Shown piece by piece: positions 52,908-62,220 of a DNA stretch of 64,000 bases. Each line of letters opens with the position of its first letter. Within the stretch, counting starts at the first letter, position 1. The DNA comes from Bradyrhizobium sp. YR681 (GTDB lineage Bacteria > Pseudomonadota > Alphaproteobacteria > Rhizobiales > Xanthobacteraceae). The position numbers and the translations under genes were made by a program. Below the pieces are notes generated by a model, which saw only the letters and a program-made list of their open reading frames with translations, had not been told where the DNA came from and did no database searches. The DNA lies in assembly GCF_000282615.1 (NCBI RefSeq), contig NZ_AKIY01000322.1:1-64000 (forward strand). The letters are read 5' to 3'.

Positions 52908-53262
52908 AGCGCTGACGGTCCAATGCCAGTCACGCCGACACCTGATTTCTCTAATCGAAACAGTCGATTAAGCAATGCGATAGGGCTCGCGGCAATGTTC
53001 GTACACGTCCCCGCGCAACAAGGAAAGCCTCGAAATCACGGCGTCAAATCGTCGGCGCGTCACACATGTAGGGCGTGCACGCGGTCGTGGGCAACAGCCT
53101 GCGGCAGTAGTTCCCCGGAATGCGCGCTGGCGCCGGATTTGCATAGCTGTCGCAAAGCCGCTGGGGAGCGAGTCGCCGTCTCCACGCCTGCCGCGACCGT
53201 GCGGAAGGCGGACGGCGGCGTCTGTCCCTCGCGGCGCTGATTGCGATCCGCGGGAAGACGAT
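52908..53262. other. Intergenic region without a recognisable gene
   Basis: This 355-bp gap lies between two divergent genes. Short open frames exist but lack good starts or family resemblance. No terminator or palindrome stood out; it presumably holds promoters for both sides. Confidence 0.6.
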
Positions 53263-53619
53263 ATGCGACTTGCAAGACTATGTGCGGCGGCGCTGCTCGG
53301 GCTGACGGCGCTGCTGGCGACATCGGCGATGGCGCGCGACGACGGGCGCTACGCCAACTCGCCGCTCAAGCCCTGGTTCGAAAGCCTGCACAGCGAATAC
53401 GGCCAATGCTGCTCCGACGCCGACGGCTACATGGTCGCCGACGTCGATTGGGAATCCGACAAGGGCCGTTACCGCGTCCATCTCGACGGCGAATGGGTCG
53501 TCGTACCCGACGGCGCTGTCATCACCGAGCCGAACAAGATCGGCCGCACCATGGTGTGGAAGCACTATATCGACGGCCATCCGCGCGTGCGCTGCTTCAT
53601 GCCGGGCAGCATGACGTAG
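53263..53619 (+). CDS. Small secreted cysteine-containing protein (118 aa)
   Basis: The protein has a signal peptide (MRLARLCAAALLGLTALLATSAMA) and a mature domain with a CC pair (YGQCCSDADGYMVADVDW) and one further cysteine in RVRCFMPGS. GEWVVVPDGAVITEPNKIGRTMVW gives it a compact beta-like look. It resembles conserved hypothetical periplasmic proteins of Bradyrhizobiaceae. It ends 8 bases from the convergent TonB receptor gene. Confidence 0.75.
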   Translation: MRLARLCAAALLGLTALLATSAMARDDGRYANSPLKPWFESLHSEYGQCCSDADGYMVADVDWESDKGRYRVHLDGEWVVVPDGAVITEPNKIGRTMVWKHYIDGHPRVRCFMPGSMT

Positions 53620-53627
53620 CCCTGCTC

Positions 53628-55883
53628 CTAGAATTTGTAGGTCACACTGCCGAGCACCGTGCGACCGGTGCCGAGGAAGCAGTCGCCGCGCGCCAGGCAG
53701 GTCGTGAGATGGCGCTTGTCGAAGAGATTGCTGGCGTTGACCTGAAGTCGCCAGGGGCCGTTGTCGTAACGGACCATGGCGTCGAACAAGGTGTAGTCGG
53801 GCGTGCGGATGGTGTCGGTGCCATCCCAGGATTGGCCGACGTAGCGTACGCCGCCGCCGAGCGTGACGCCGGGCAGGCCGAGCAAAGTGAGGCGGTACTT
53901 CGCCCAGAGCGAGGCCTGGTGATCCGGCACGGTCTCGACATGCTTGCCGGCATTGTCGCCGCTCTCGACGCGGGCGTCGAGATAGGCGTAGGCGGCGATC
54001 AGATCGAGATCCGGCGTGACGCGCGTGAGAACCTCGAGCTCGGCGCCGCGGATGCGGACCTTGCCGGTCTGGATCGAGAGCAGCGGATTGTCGGGATCGC
54101 TGGCGAGCCTGTTCCGCTCGGTGGTGTCGAAGATCGCGCCGTTGACGGCATTGCCGGGCGCCGGATTGTACTTGAAGCCGAGCTCCACCATCTCGCCGCG
54201 CTGTGGCGTGCAGGCTCCCGTGGCGCAGACACCGCTGCCGAACACCGGATTGAACGACTGTGCATAGGTGACGTAGGGCGTGACGCCGAACGGCAACTCG
54301 TACATCAGCGCGGCGCGGCCCGTGGTCGCCTGGTAATGCTCGACCGGCGAGCCCTGCGTGTCGCTGGTGACGTAGTCGTGGCGCAGGCCGAGCACGGCGA
54401 GCCACGGCCCGAGCCGCAACTGGTCCTGAGCGTAGAGGCCGAACTGGCTCTGCCGTAGATCGGGCTCCGCCGACATGACCGGCGGCGTGACGCCGGTGTA
54501 GACCGGCGCGTAGAGATCGAACGGCGTCGCGTCGTAGCCCCCGCCGGACGAAGCGCGTTCCTTGTAGCCGCGGTAGTCGACGCCGAACAACGTCTTGTGC
54601 AGGAGCGCGCCGGTTGCGAACTTCAGCTCGGCATTGCTGTCCGAGGTGAAATTATCTTTCACGCTGTCCCGGGCCCAGATGTAGCGCGCCACCGTGCGAC
54701 GCTCGGCATCCAGGAACGGATTGTCCGGTGTGGAATACACGTCCGGATAAAGGCCGTGATAGATGCCCTCGACATGCGTATAGCGCAGGTTCTGCCTGAC
54801 GGTCAGGCCATCGTTGAAGCGGTGCTCGAACAGGCTGGAGACGGCGCCGGTCTCGGTCTGGTAGCGATCCCAGCCTGGCTCGCTGGTGAAGCGGTTGACC
54901 GGAATGAGGCCGTTGGGACCGGGATAGAGCGTCCCCTCATGCGGCAGGAACGCCGTGGAGGAACCCGTATTGTCCTTTTGATAGGTGCCGAGCACGGTCC
55001 AGCTCGTGTTGTTGGTCGGGCGCCAGGTCAGCGACGGCGCCAGCAGGATGCGGTCGTCCTTGACGTAGTCGGTCTGCATGTTGCTGTCGCGGAACACGCC
55101 GACGAAGCGATAAAGCCACTCGCCGTCCTTGGTCAGCTTTCCCGTGGAATCGAGCTGCACCTGCTTGCGGTTGAAGCTGCCATATTGCACGCCGATCTCG
55201 TTGGCGCTTTCCGCCTGCGGGCGCTTCGAGATCAGGTTCAAGAGACCTGCCGTCGAGGTGTCGCCGTAGAGCACCGAGGAGGGACCGCGCAGGACCTCGA
55301 TGCGCTCCAGCGTGTAGGGCTCCGGCCGCCATTCATTGAAATTCCAGGTGTTCACCATCCGCGTGCCGTCGAGATAGATGTTCGGGTCCTGGCCCCGGAT
55401 GCGCGGATAATCGCCGCGCGAATCCGCGCCGTAGGCGTCGGCGAACACGCCCGGCACATAGCGCAGCGCTTCCTGCACGGTGGTCGCGCCCTGGTCGGTG
55501 ACCCGATCGGCGGTCACCACGCTGATCGAATGCGGGGTCTCGCGCAGGGGCGTGTCGGTCTTGGTGCCGGTGCCACTGCGGGTTGCGACATAGCCCCGGA
55601 CCGGACCCGTCGCCGTCTCCGCTTCCGTGCCCGCACTGGCCGCCGGTGCATCCGCGCTCGATGGGACGCGCGCGGCCTGGCGACGTCTTGCGGCTTGCGT
55701 GGCTTGACGGGAGCGAACCGGACGGGTGCGCGCCGCCGGCCTTGACGACGATTGCTCGACCACGACGGGAGCCAGTTCCTGCGCTGATGATTGCGCTTCG
55801 GCCGGTGCAGCGTCCATCAGGCCGGCTAGCAGCGGCAGGGCGCCGCCGATCAATTTCGCCGTCGTCCTCAAAAAGTTTGTCAT
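53628..55883 (-). CDS. TonB-dependent siderophore receptor
   Basis: The 751-residue protein has a signal peptide (about 1-30), then an N-terminal low-complexity basic stretch. The plug domain (about 110-230: ETPHSISVVTADRVTDQGATTVQEALRYVPGV, RIRGQDPNIYLDGTRM) and a 22-strand barrel follow, ending in VTYKF with a C-terminal Phe. It resembles ferrichrome/ferrioxamine-type receptors. It is the last gene downstream of a two-component system and a small secreted protein on one strand. No Fur or Irr box was identified. Confidence 0.92.
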   Translation of the reverse strand: MTNFLRTTAKLIGGALPLLAGLMDAAPAEAQSSAQELAPVVVEQSSSRPAARTRPVRSRQATQAARRRQAARVPSSADAPAASAGTEAETATGPVRGYVATRSGTGTKTDTPLRETPHSISVVTADRVTDQGATTVQEALRYVPGVFADAYGADSRGDYPRIRGQDPNIYLDGTRMVNTWNFNEWRPEPYTLERIEVLRGPSSVLYGDTSTAGLLNLISKRPQAESANEIGVQYGSFNRKQVQLDSTGKLTKDGEWLYRFVGVFRDSNMQTDYVKDDRILLAPSLTWRPTNNTSWTVLGTYQKDNTGSSTAFLPHEGTLYPGPNGLIPVNRFTSEPGWDRYQTETGAVSSLFEHRFNDGLTVRQNLRYTHVEGIYHGLYPDVYSTPDNPFLDAERRTVARYIWARDSVKDNFTSDSNAELKFATGALLHKTLFGVDYRGYKERASSGGGYDATPFDLYAPVYTGVTPPVMSAEPDLRQSQFGLYAQDQLRLGPWLAVLGLRHDYVTSDTQGSPVEHYQATTGRAALMYELPFGVTPYVTYAQSFNPVFGSGVCATGACTPQRGEMVELGFKYNPAPGNAVNGAIFDTTERNRLASDPDNPLLSIQTGKVRIRGAELEVLTRVTPDLDLIAAYAYLDARVESGDNAGKHVETVPDHQASLWAKYRLTLLGLPGVTLGGGVRYVGQSWDGTDTIRTPDYTLFDAMVRYDNGPWRLQVNASNLFDKRHLTTCLARGDCFLGTGRTVLGSVTYKF

Positions 55884-56075
55884 TTGCGCCCCCCGTCATT
55901 TGCGACCGGGGACGACTAACAAGTGTGATCTGGCGCTTGAAGTGCAGGAGGGACGCAGCGTCTCTCAATCATCAGATTTGGAATTAGTATATCTATAGAA
56001 TGAGCGCGCGCCGGTTGATATCGGCGCGCGGATGCATGAAAGGGAGAATGAGGTGGTGCGCCTCGGCGCCTGCGG

Positions 56076-56345
56076 TCAGTGCGCCTCGCTCTCCGTCGTC
56101 GCGCTGGCGAGCCGCTTGACGCGTGGCGACAGCACCGAGACTTGCGCGGGCGAGGCGGGCATGCCGGCGACGATCATCGCAGGCGCAGTCGACTGCTCCT
56201 CGACGCCGGCGCCGCCGAGCACCTGGACCTGCGTCGCCGAGATCGGAAACGAATTCACTTCGTAAGAGGGCAACTCGCCGGCAAACGCACCGGCCGAGCT
56301 CGCAATCATGGCGCCGGCAACGGCAATCATTGAAAGAACGCGCAT
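56076..56345 (-). CDS. Small secreted protein (89 aa)
   Basis: The protein has a signal peptide (MRVLSMIAVAGAMIASSAGAFA) followed by a Val/Ser/Pro-rich mature part (LPSYEVNSFPISATQVQVLG). A GGAG ribosome site precedes ATG 56345; the open frame to 56516 lacks one. It lies between the sensor kinase gene and the TonB receptor gene on the same strand. The function is unknown. Confidence 0.65.
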   Translation of the reverse strand: MRVLSMIAVAGAMIASSAGAFAGELPSYEVNSFPISATQVQVLGGAGVEEQSTAPAMIVAGMPASPAQVSVLSPRVKRLASATTESEAH

Positions 56346-56528
56346 TGGAAAATCTCCGTGAAGGATGGCAATCGGAGGTTTGGTCGCGGCAATGCCGCAA
56401 CAGGTTCGCTCGTGCACGAACATTCGACGGCCGCGTTCGGACATATTTGATTGCGTGATGCGACGGGACGAAACAAACAGGACGTTTTTCGCGCCGATGT
56501 TTCCGGACGGTTTCACGGAAGGGGCACG

Positions 56529-57890
56529 TCAGTGCGGTTGCAGATCGCGCTGCGGAGATCTGGTCGTCGCGGCCTCGGGAAAGCGCAGGCTCATCGTCGT
56601 GCCGCGGCCGGGTGCAGAGGAGATGACGAGCTCGCCGCCATGGGCGGCCATGATCTCGCGGACGATCGACAGGCCGAGGCCGGCGCCGTCGCCCGCGCAG
56701 TTGCCGGTCTGAAACGGCTCGAGCAGCCGGTGCTCCGCGTCATCGGGCAGGCCCGCGCCGTCGTCGTCGACCGAGATGCTGCCGCGGCCGAGCGTGGCGA
56801 CGATGCGCCGGGCGCCATGCGCGTGGATGAGCGCGTTGCCGACGAGATTGGCAAGCGCGCTGCGAACGGCGGCGTCCACGCCTTGCACCAGGAGCGGCCC
56901 TTCCTCGGCGCGTTCGAGCGCAAGCTCGATGCCGGCATCCAGCGCCGAGGGGCCGAAATCGGCGAGCACGTCCAGTGTTAGCTCGGCGAGATCGATCGGC
57001 CGCTTCTCGATCGCGTGGTTTTGCAGCCGCGCCAGGTCGAGCATGGCCGAGACCAGCGAGGTGAGGCGGCGGACGTCGCGCACGAGCTCGACCTTCAGGG
57101 CCGGGTCGGGCACGTCCTCGATCTTCGCACGCAAGAGCGTCAACGGTGTGCGGAGCTGATGGGCGGCATTGCCGAGGAAACGGCGCTGCATCCTGATATA
57201 GGCGTCGATCTCGCCGAAGGCGCGGTTGAGCGCCGCGACCAGCGGCTTCAGCTCGGTGGGAACTTCGGACAGCGATATCAAGCCTTGCGGCGCCGATGGG
57301 TCGATCGCGAGCGCGCGGCGCGCCACCCGTTCGATCCCGCGCGAGACGAACCGTGCGGCGAGCGCCGAGCCGATCGCGACGGTCGCCGCGAATGCCAGCG
57401 CCAGCAGCGCGATCGAGAAAATGCTGCGGACGAGGAAGTTCCTCGCAATCCGGCCAAATCTGACCTGAGGCTCGCCGATCATCGTCGTGAGCTGCAATGA
57501 ACCTCGTTGCATGACGGCGAGACAGAAGGTGCTCTTCTGGTCGAGTGTGCTGAAGACGGACGAGCCGACGGGCCCGTGATAGGGAAATGCGAATGGAAGG
57601 GCCGGCCGGCGTTCGCTGCCGTACTCGCTGATCATGCTGCCCGCGGACACGACGTACCACAGATTGGGACTGTCCGCCTTGAGCTCCTCGAGCCCGGGAG
57701 TCTGACGCACCGTCAGGTTCTGCCCTTCGATCACCGTGGCGCGGTCGAGAATCGCAGCCACGACCCGGCACGCCCTGAACTCGCGTTCCTCCATCGGGTA
57801 TCGCGAGACGAAGATGCCGAGCATGATCAGGAAGATCATCGTCGCGGCGATGCCGAGCGACAGCGCGAACGTTCGGGCGATGGACTTCAT
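56529..57890 (-). CDS. Two-component sensor histidine kinase
   Basis: The protein is 453 residues. Membrane helices at about 8-29 and 153-178 flank a periplasmic domain of roughly 120 residues. A HAMP-like linker leads to HisKA with His244 in NAAHQLRTPLTLL and an HATPase with NLVGNALIHA, DDDGAGLP and GAGLGLSIVREIM. Its start overlaps the response regulator stop by ATGA. The signal is unknown; location suggests control of the TonB receptor. Confidence 0.9.
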   Translation of the reverse strand: MKSIARTFALSLGIAATMIFLIMLGIFVSRYPMEEREFRACRVVAAILDRATVIEGQNLTVRQTPGLEELKADSPNLWYVVSAGSMISEYGSERRPALPFAFPYHGPVGSSVFSTLDQKSTFCLAVMQRGSLQLTTMIGEPQVRFGRIARNFLVRSIFSIALLALAFAATVAIGSALAARFVSRGIERVARRALAIDPSAPQGLISLSEVPTELKPLVAALNRAFGEIDAYIRMQRRFLGNAAHQLRTPLTLLRAKIEDVPDPALKVELVRDVRRLTSLVSAMLDLARLQNHAIEKRPIDLAELTLDVLADFGPSALDAGIELALERAEEGPLLVQGVDAAVRSALANLVGNALIHAHGARRIVATLGRGSISVDDDGAGLPDDAEHRLLEPFQTGNCAGDGAGLGLSIVREIMAAHGGELVISSAPGRGTTMSLRFPEAATTRSPQRDLQPH

Positions 57891-58567
57891 CGCGGTGTTG
57901 CCAGCCGCAGGATGTAGCCGATACCGCGCATGCTGCGGATCTCGACGTCGCCGCCGAGCTCGGCCAGTTTCTTCCGCAGGCGCGAGACCTGCGCTTCGAG
58001 CGTGTTGGATTCGATCTCGTCGTCGAAGCCGTAGATCTCCTCGATCAGGGCGGTGCGGGTGATGACGCGGTCGCGCCGCATCAGGAGCGCTCCGAGGATC
58101 AGTGCCTCGCGCCGCCGCAGCAGGATTTTGGTGTCGGCCACCACCGCCTCGTTGCTTCCGAGATGCAGCTCGACATTGCCGAGCGACAGCACCGAGGGCG
58201 CGAGCAGCCGGGGCCGCCGCAGCACCGCGCGCACACGCGCAATCAATTCCTGCGGCTCGAACGGCTTGCCGAGATAATCGTCGGCGCCGCTGTTGAGGCC
58301 GTCGACGACATCCTCCTTGGCGTCCTTGGACGTCAGCATGATGATCGCGGGGCGGTCCGGCGACCGGCTCAGCGCCGTGACCACCTGGAGTGCATCTCCG
58401 TCGGGCAGCATCCGATCGACGATCGCAAGATCATATTTGAAATTGTCCAGCGCATGACGGGCATCGGCAATCGAGCCGACGAGGTCGACGACGCCGTGCA
58501 GCTGCCCGAGCAGGCGGCTGACATAAGCGCCGATCTGCGGTTCGTCTTCGATCACGAGGGAGCGCAC
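57887..58567 (-). CDS. OmpR-family response regulator
   Basis: The 226-residue protein has a receiver with Asp51 (AIVDRMLPDGDAL) and Lys101 (GKPFEP), and a C-terminal winged helix (SNTLEAQVSRLRKKL, MRGIGYILR). It starts with GTG at 58567, preceded by AAGGA. It is the upstream partner of the sensor kinase. Targets are unknown. Confidence 0.92.
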   Translation of the reverse strand: MRSLVIEDEPQIGAYVSRLLGQLHGVVDLVGSIADARHALDNFKYDLAIVDRMLPDGDALQVVTALSRSPDRPAIIMLTSKDAKEDVVDGLNSGADDYLGKPFEPQELIARVRAVLRRPRLLAPSVLSLGNVELHLGSNEAVVADTKILLRRREALILGALLMRRDRVITRTALIEEIYGFDDEIESNTLEAQVSRLRKKLAELGGDVEIRSMRGIGYILRLATPR

Positions 58568-58918
58568 GCGGGTCGTCCTTGACTCTGCTGGGGCACAAAA
58601 CCTCGAGCGTTACGCTCCCTGGCCGACATCTGATGTCTCGGCTCATGCGCAGGGTTCCCATTAAGGCAGCGAGCTTGGCGAATAAAAGGCAGGAGCGAGC
58701 GCGCTGACCGGCCCTGACGGCCTAAGTTTGCGAGCGTGCGCGCGGCCCGGCAATGTTCGGGCAATGTTGGTCGTGCGGCCGATTGTTTTCGCGCAAGTCG
58801 GGAATGTCCCGGGCGGCGGCGTCGCCTTGCAATCTTGGGGCAATTTTGCCGGACCACATGCTGGGCTCCTAACCAACACGAGTCGACTAGGCCAGCAAGG
58901 CCGGTCCGGGGCCCCGTA
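58568..58918. other. Intergenic region without a recognisable gene
   Basis: This 351-bp divergent gap holds a direct repeat of GGCAATGTT near 58750-58770 and a small GACAT/ATGTC dyad near 58623. No convincing gene or terminator was seen. Confidence 0.55.
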
Positions 58919-59812
58919 ATGAAGCATGTTGAAGAATCCGCTCTCGATCCTGTGGCAAGCGCGCGGCGGACTTGGCCGATTGCTTTCCTTGCCGCGCTCG
59001 GCGCGACCATGGCGATCCCTCAATCGGCATCGGCGCAGACCGCGTTCACGTTGCCGGCTCCGCCGTTCGACGTGCCGATGCTGCCTTCGCCCTCCGGCAA
59101 CTGGACCGTCATGGTCGGCATCGGCGGGGAGTACACGCCGGATTTCGTCGGCGCGAAGAACGGCAAGCTCCTCCCGATCCCGATCTTCACCATCCGCCGC
59201 GCCGGGTCGATCGACCAGTTTCGCGGGCCGCGCGACAGCGCCAGCATCGCGCTGCTCGATGTCGGCAATTTTCGCGCCGGCCCTGCGTTCAAATACGTCT
59301 CGTCGCGCAAGAGCGACAAATATGCCGAGCTCACCGGCCTCGGCGACGTCAAGGCCGCATATGAGCTCGGCGGCTTCGTCGAATATTATCCGGTCGACTG
59401 GCTGCGCCTGCGCAGCGAATTGCGCCAGGGCATGGGTGGCCATACCGGCACGGTGGCCGATGTCTCCGCCGACGTCATTGTGCCGCTGATCCAGCGGCTC
59501 ACGATCTCGGCAGGCCCGCGCTTCACCTGGAAGAGCACCAAGGCGACGGCACCGTATTTCGGCGTCGATGCCGCGCAGGCGGCTGCGTCGGGATTGCCGA
59601 TGTACGACGCCAAAGGCGGCGCGCATTCGGTCGGGTTCGGCAGCCAGATCTCCTACCGCATCAACCCGCAGTGGGAGGTTCATGCCTATGTCGAATACCA
59701 GAAGCTGCTCGGCGACGCCGCCGACAGCCCGCTCGTCAAGCTGCGGGGATCGTCGAACCAGACGACTGTCGGCCTCGGCGCGTCCTATTCGTTCGACTTC
59801 AGGATTCGGTAG
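58919..59812 (+). CDS. MipA/OmpV-family outer membrane protein
   Basis: The 297-residue protein has a signal peptide after a short charged start (cleavage near QSASAQ). A beta-barrel follows: WTVMVGIGGEYTPDFVGAKNGKLLPIPIFTIRR, repeated amphipathic strands, and TTVGLGASYSFDFRIR at the C-terminus. The family scaffolds or binds murein enzymes in E. coli. It starts the pair with the gene at 59816, which begins 3 bases after its stop. Confidence 0.87.
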   Translation: MKHVEESALDPVASARRTWPIAFLAALGATMAIPQSASAQTAFTLPAPPFDVPMLPSPSGNWTVMVGIGGEYTPDFVGAKNGKLLPIPIFTIRRAGSIDQFRGPRDSASIALLDVGNFRAGPAFKYVSSRKSDKYAELTGLGDVKAAYELGGFVEYYPVDWLRLRSELRQGMGGHTGTVADVSADVIVPLIQRLTISAGPRFTWKSTKATAPYFGVDAAQAAASGLPMYDAKGGAHSVGFGSQISYRINPQWEVHAYVEYQKLLGDAADSPLVKLRGSSNQTTVGLGASYSFDFRIR

Positions 59813-59815
59813 GCC

Positions 59816-60553
59816 ATGCGTCGCAGATTAATCCTGGGTCTGGCCTGCGCAATCGCCTGCGTTGCCCTCGGCGCCGCTGCCGCGTTCGAGACACGCGCGA
59901 CAAAGCTCCAGGCGATCAAGACCATCGGCATCGTCTCGGCGATCGGCGAGGAGATGAGCCTGACGCAGGCCGGCTTGACCGGGATCAACAACACTGGGCA
60001 AAGCCTTTCGATCAGCGCCTGGGGACTAGACGAGCTGATCGTCCAGCAGGTCACCGGGCTGCTGAGCGGACGCTATCGCGTGCAGGCGGTGAGCTATCAG
60101 CGTGCTGCGTTCGCTGCGATCAGGGATTCGGCGGTTGCACCCGTCAATCTTCTCCGTAGCGATCCGTTCAAGGATCTGGTTCGCAGCAATGTCACGCCGC
60201 AGGGCCTGGACGCCTACATCGTCATCACCCGGGCACGATCGAAACTCGGAAATGGCCGCAACGTCGAGGGTGTCGGGCTCGCCCAATATCGGACGCTGCT
60301 TGCCGATTACGGGTTGATCCATGCGCTCTACGAGGTGCGCGTGATCGACGGCAAGTCGTTCGACGTGATCGAGAAGCGGGCGGCTGCGCCGCTCGACAAC
60401 ACCGGGACGATGCGGCTTGCCGGTCCAAGCGGGCCCATTGACGAGGCGTTCGGGTCGCCTTCGAGCGAGCGGCTGCGCGCGGCGATTGCGGATCTCATCA
60501 CGCGCAGCCTGCCGGTCACGCTCGGCGACATGCACCTGATCGACGGTCAGTGA
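59816..60553 (+). CDS. Secreted protein of unknown function (245 aa)
   Basis: The protein has a signal peptide (MRRRLILGLACAIACVALGAAAAF). The rest is a mixed alpha/beta domain with GLDELIVQQVTGLLSGRYRVQAVSYQ and DAYIVITRARSKLGNGRNVEGVGL. I do not recognise the family. Tight spacing after the MipA gene suggests a shared function at the envelope. Confidence 0.75.
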   Translation: MRRRLILGLACAIACVALGAAAAFETRATKLQAIKTIGIVSAIGEEMSLTQAGLTGINNTGQSLSISAWGLDELIVQQVTGLLSGRYRVQAVSYQRAAFAAIRDSAVAPVNLLRSDPFKDLVRSNVTPQGLDAYIVITRARSKLGNGRNVEGVGLAQYRTLLADYGLIHALYEVRVIDGKSFDVIEKRAAAPLDNTGTMRLAGPSGPIDEAFGSPSSERLRAAIADLITRSLPVTLGDMHLIDGQ

Positions 60554-60561
60554 GACCGGAT

Positions 60562-62103
60562 TCAGGTCACCGGCGCCGGATTGAACAACGTCAGGTCGTT
60601 GTGGATGCCCCAGCGGTCCGACCACGGCTTTGTGCGGCCGGAGGCGACGTCGAGGATCAGGCGGAACAGGTCCCAGCCGGTTTCCTCGATGGTCTTCTCA
60701 CCGGTGGCAATGCCGCCGGCGTCGAAATCGATCAGGTCCTTCCAGCGGCGGGCCAGCTCGGTGCGCGTCGCGACCTTGATCACGGGTGCGGCGGCAAGGC
60801 CGTAAGGCGTGCCGCGGCCGGTGGTGAACACCTGCAAGGTCATGCCGGAGGCGAGCTGGAGCGTGCCGCAGATGAAGTCGGAGGCGGGCGTGGCCGCGAA
60901 CAGCATGCCCTTCTGCGTCGCCCTCTCGCCGGGCGAGAGCACGCCGGTGATGGCGGACGAGCCGGACTTGACGATCGAGCCCAGTGATTTTTCGACGATG
61001 TTGGCGAGGCCGCCCTTCTTGTTGCCGGGCGTGGTGTTGGCGCTGCGGTCGGCGCCGCCGCGGGCCAGATAGGAATCATACCAGGCCATTTCGCGCACCA
61101 GCGCGCGGCCGACATCCTCGTTGATGGCGCGTCGCGTGAGCAGCTGGATCGCGTCGCGCACCTCGGTCACTTCCGAGAACATCACGGTGGCGCCGGCGCG
61201 CACCAGCAGATCGGCGGCGAAGCCGAGGGCGGGGTTCGCAGTGACGCCCGAGAACGCGTCGCTGCCGCCGCATTGCAGGCCGATGACGAGATCGGCGGCC
61301 GGGCAGGTCTCGCGGGTGCGCTTGTTGAGGATATTCAGGCGGGCTTCAGCCTGGGTCATGATCGCATCGACGATCGCGCCAAAGCCGTCGAAGGCTTCGT
61401 CCTGCATGCGCACGATGGCATCGCTGACGCCTTCGGGGACCAGCCGTTCGGGTGCGAGCTTCTCGCAGCCGAGGCTGATGACCAGAATCTCGCCGCCGAA
61501 ATTCGGGTTCTGCGCGATGTTCTGCAGCGTGCGGATCGGCACCACCGCGTCGGGGGCGTTGATGGCGACGCCGCAGCCATAGGCATGCGTCAACGGGACG
61601 ACGTCATCGACGTTCGGGTACTTTGGCAGCAGCTCGGCGCGGATGCGCTTGACCGCGTATTCCATCGTGCCCTTGACGCATTGCACGGAGGAGGAGATGC
61701 CGAGGATGTTCTTGGTGCCGACCGAGCCGTCGGAATTGCGAAAGCCCTGGAAGGTGAAACCTTCCAGCGGCGGCAGCGGCGCGGGGACGGCGGTCGATAT
61801 CTCCAGCTTGTCGAGGTCAGGTGCCTCGGGCATGCGGATGCGCGCCTCGTCCACCCATTCGCCGGCCAGGATCGGCGAGAGCGCGTGGCCGATCACCTCG
61901 CCATAGCGGATGATTGGCTGATCCTGTGCGATGTCGACCAGCGCCGTCTTGTGCCCCTGCGGCACGAAGGCGCGCAACGTGAGCCCGCTGGCGAAGCGGG
62001 AGCCGGCCGGAAGCCCGAAATCATTGACCACGATCGCAACATTGTCGCGCTCGTTGAGCTTGATGTAGCGGGGCTGCTCTTTCGCTGCGACGTCCTGGTC
62101 CAT
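60562..62103 (-). CDS. garD: Galactarate dehydratase
   Basis: The 513-residue protein matches E. coli GarD along its length: [71 protein letters not shown], and the C-terminal FNPAPVT. The enzyme dehydrates D-galactarate to 5-keto-4-deoxy-D-glucarate using an iron site. It is in one orientation with an aldehyde dehydrogenase and gudD. The next step enzyme (KdgD) is not in the window. Confidence 0.92.
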   Translation of the reverse strand: MDQDVAAKEQPRYIKLNERDNVAIVVNDFGLPAGSRFASGLTLRAFVPQGHKTALVDIAQDQPIIRYGEVIGHALSPILAGEWVDEARIRMPEAPDLDKLEISTAVPAPLPPLEGFTFQGFRNSDGSVGTKNILGISSSVQCVKGTMEYAVKRIRAELLPKYPNVDDVVPLTHAYGCGVAINAPDAVVPIRTLQNIAQNPNFGGEILVISLGCEKLAPERLVPEGVSDAIVRMQDEAFDGFGAIVDAIMTQAEARLNILNKRTRETCPAADLVIGLQCGGSDAFSGVTANPALGFAADLLVRAGATVMFSEVTEVRDAIQLLTRRAINEDVGRALVREMAWYDSYLARGGADRSANTTPGNKKGGLANIVEKSLGSIVKSGSSAITGVLSPGERATQKGMLFAATPASDFICGTLQLASGMTLQVFTTGRGTPYGLAAAPVIKVATRTELARRWKDLIDFDAGGIATGEKTIEETGWDLFRLILDVASGRTKPWSDRWGIHNDLTLFNPAPVT

Positions 62104-62123
62104 GGAAGGACTCCGGGATTTGT

Positions 62124-62206
62124 AGGGTGGGTTAGCGCAGCGTAACCCACCATTGTCTCTGTCCGCGGAAGTTGAAGAGGTGGGTTACGCTGCGCTAACC
62201 CACCCT
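62124..62206. repeat. Intergenic palindromic repeat
   Basis: 28-bp arms at 62124-62151 and 62179-62206 (left arm begins AGGGTGGGTTAGCG) are perfect inverted copies around 27 bases, between garD and the aldehyde dehydrogenase gene. The type is dispersed in Bradyrhizobium. Confidence 0.85.
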
Positions 62207-62220
62207 GCGATATCAGCCCA

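Noticed and set aside
52923-53240. 105-codon open frame in the 53-kb gap
   Set aside because: It has no ribosome site, signal peptide or family resemblance, and its composition is random-like.
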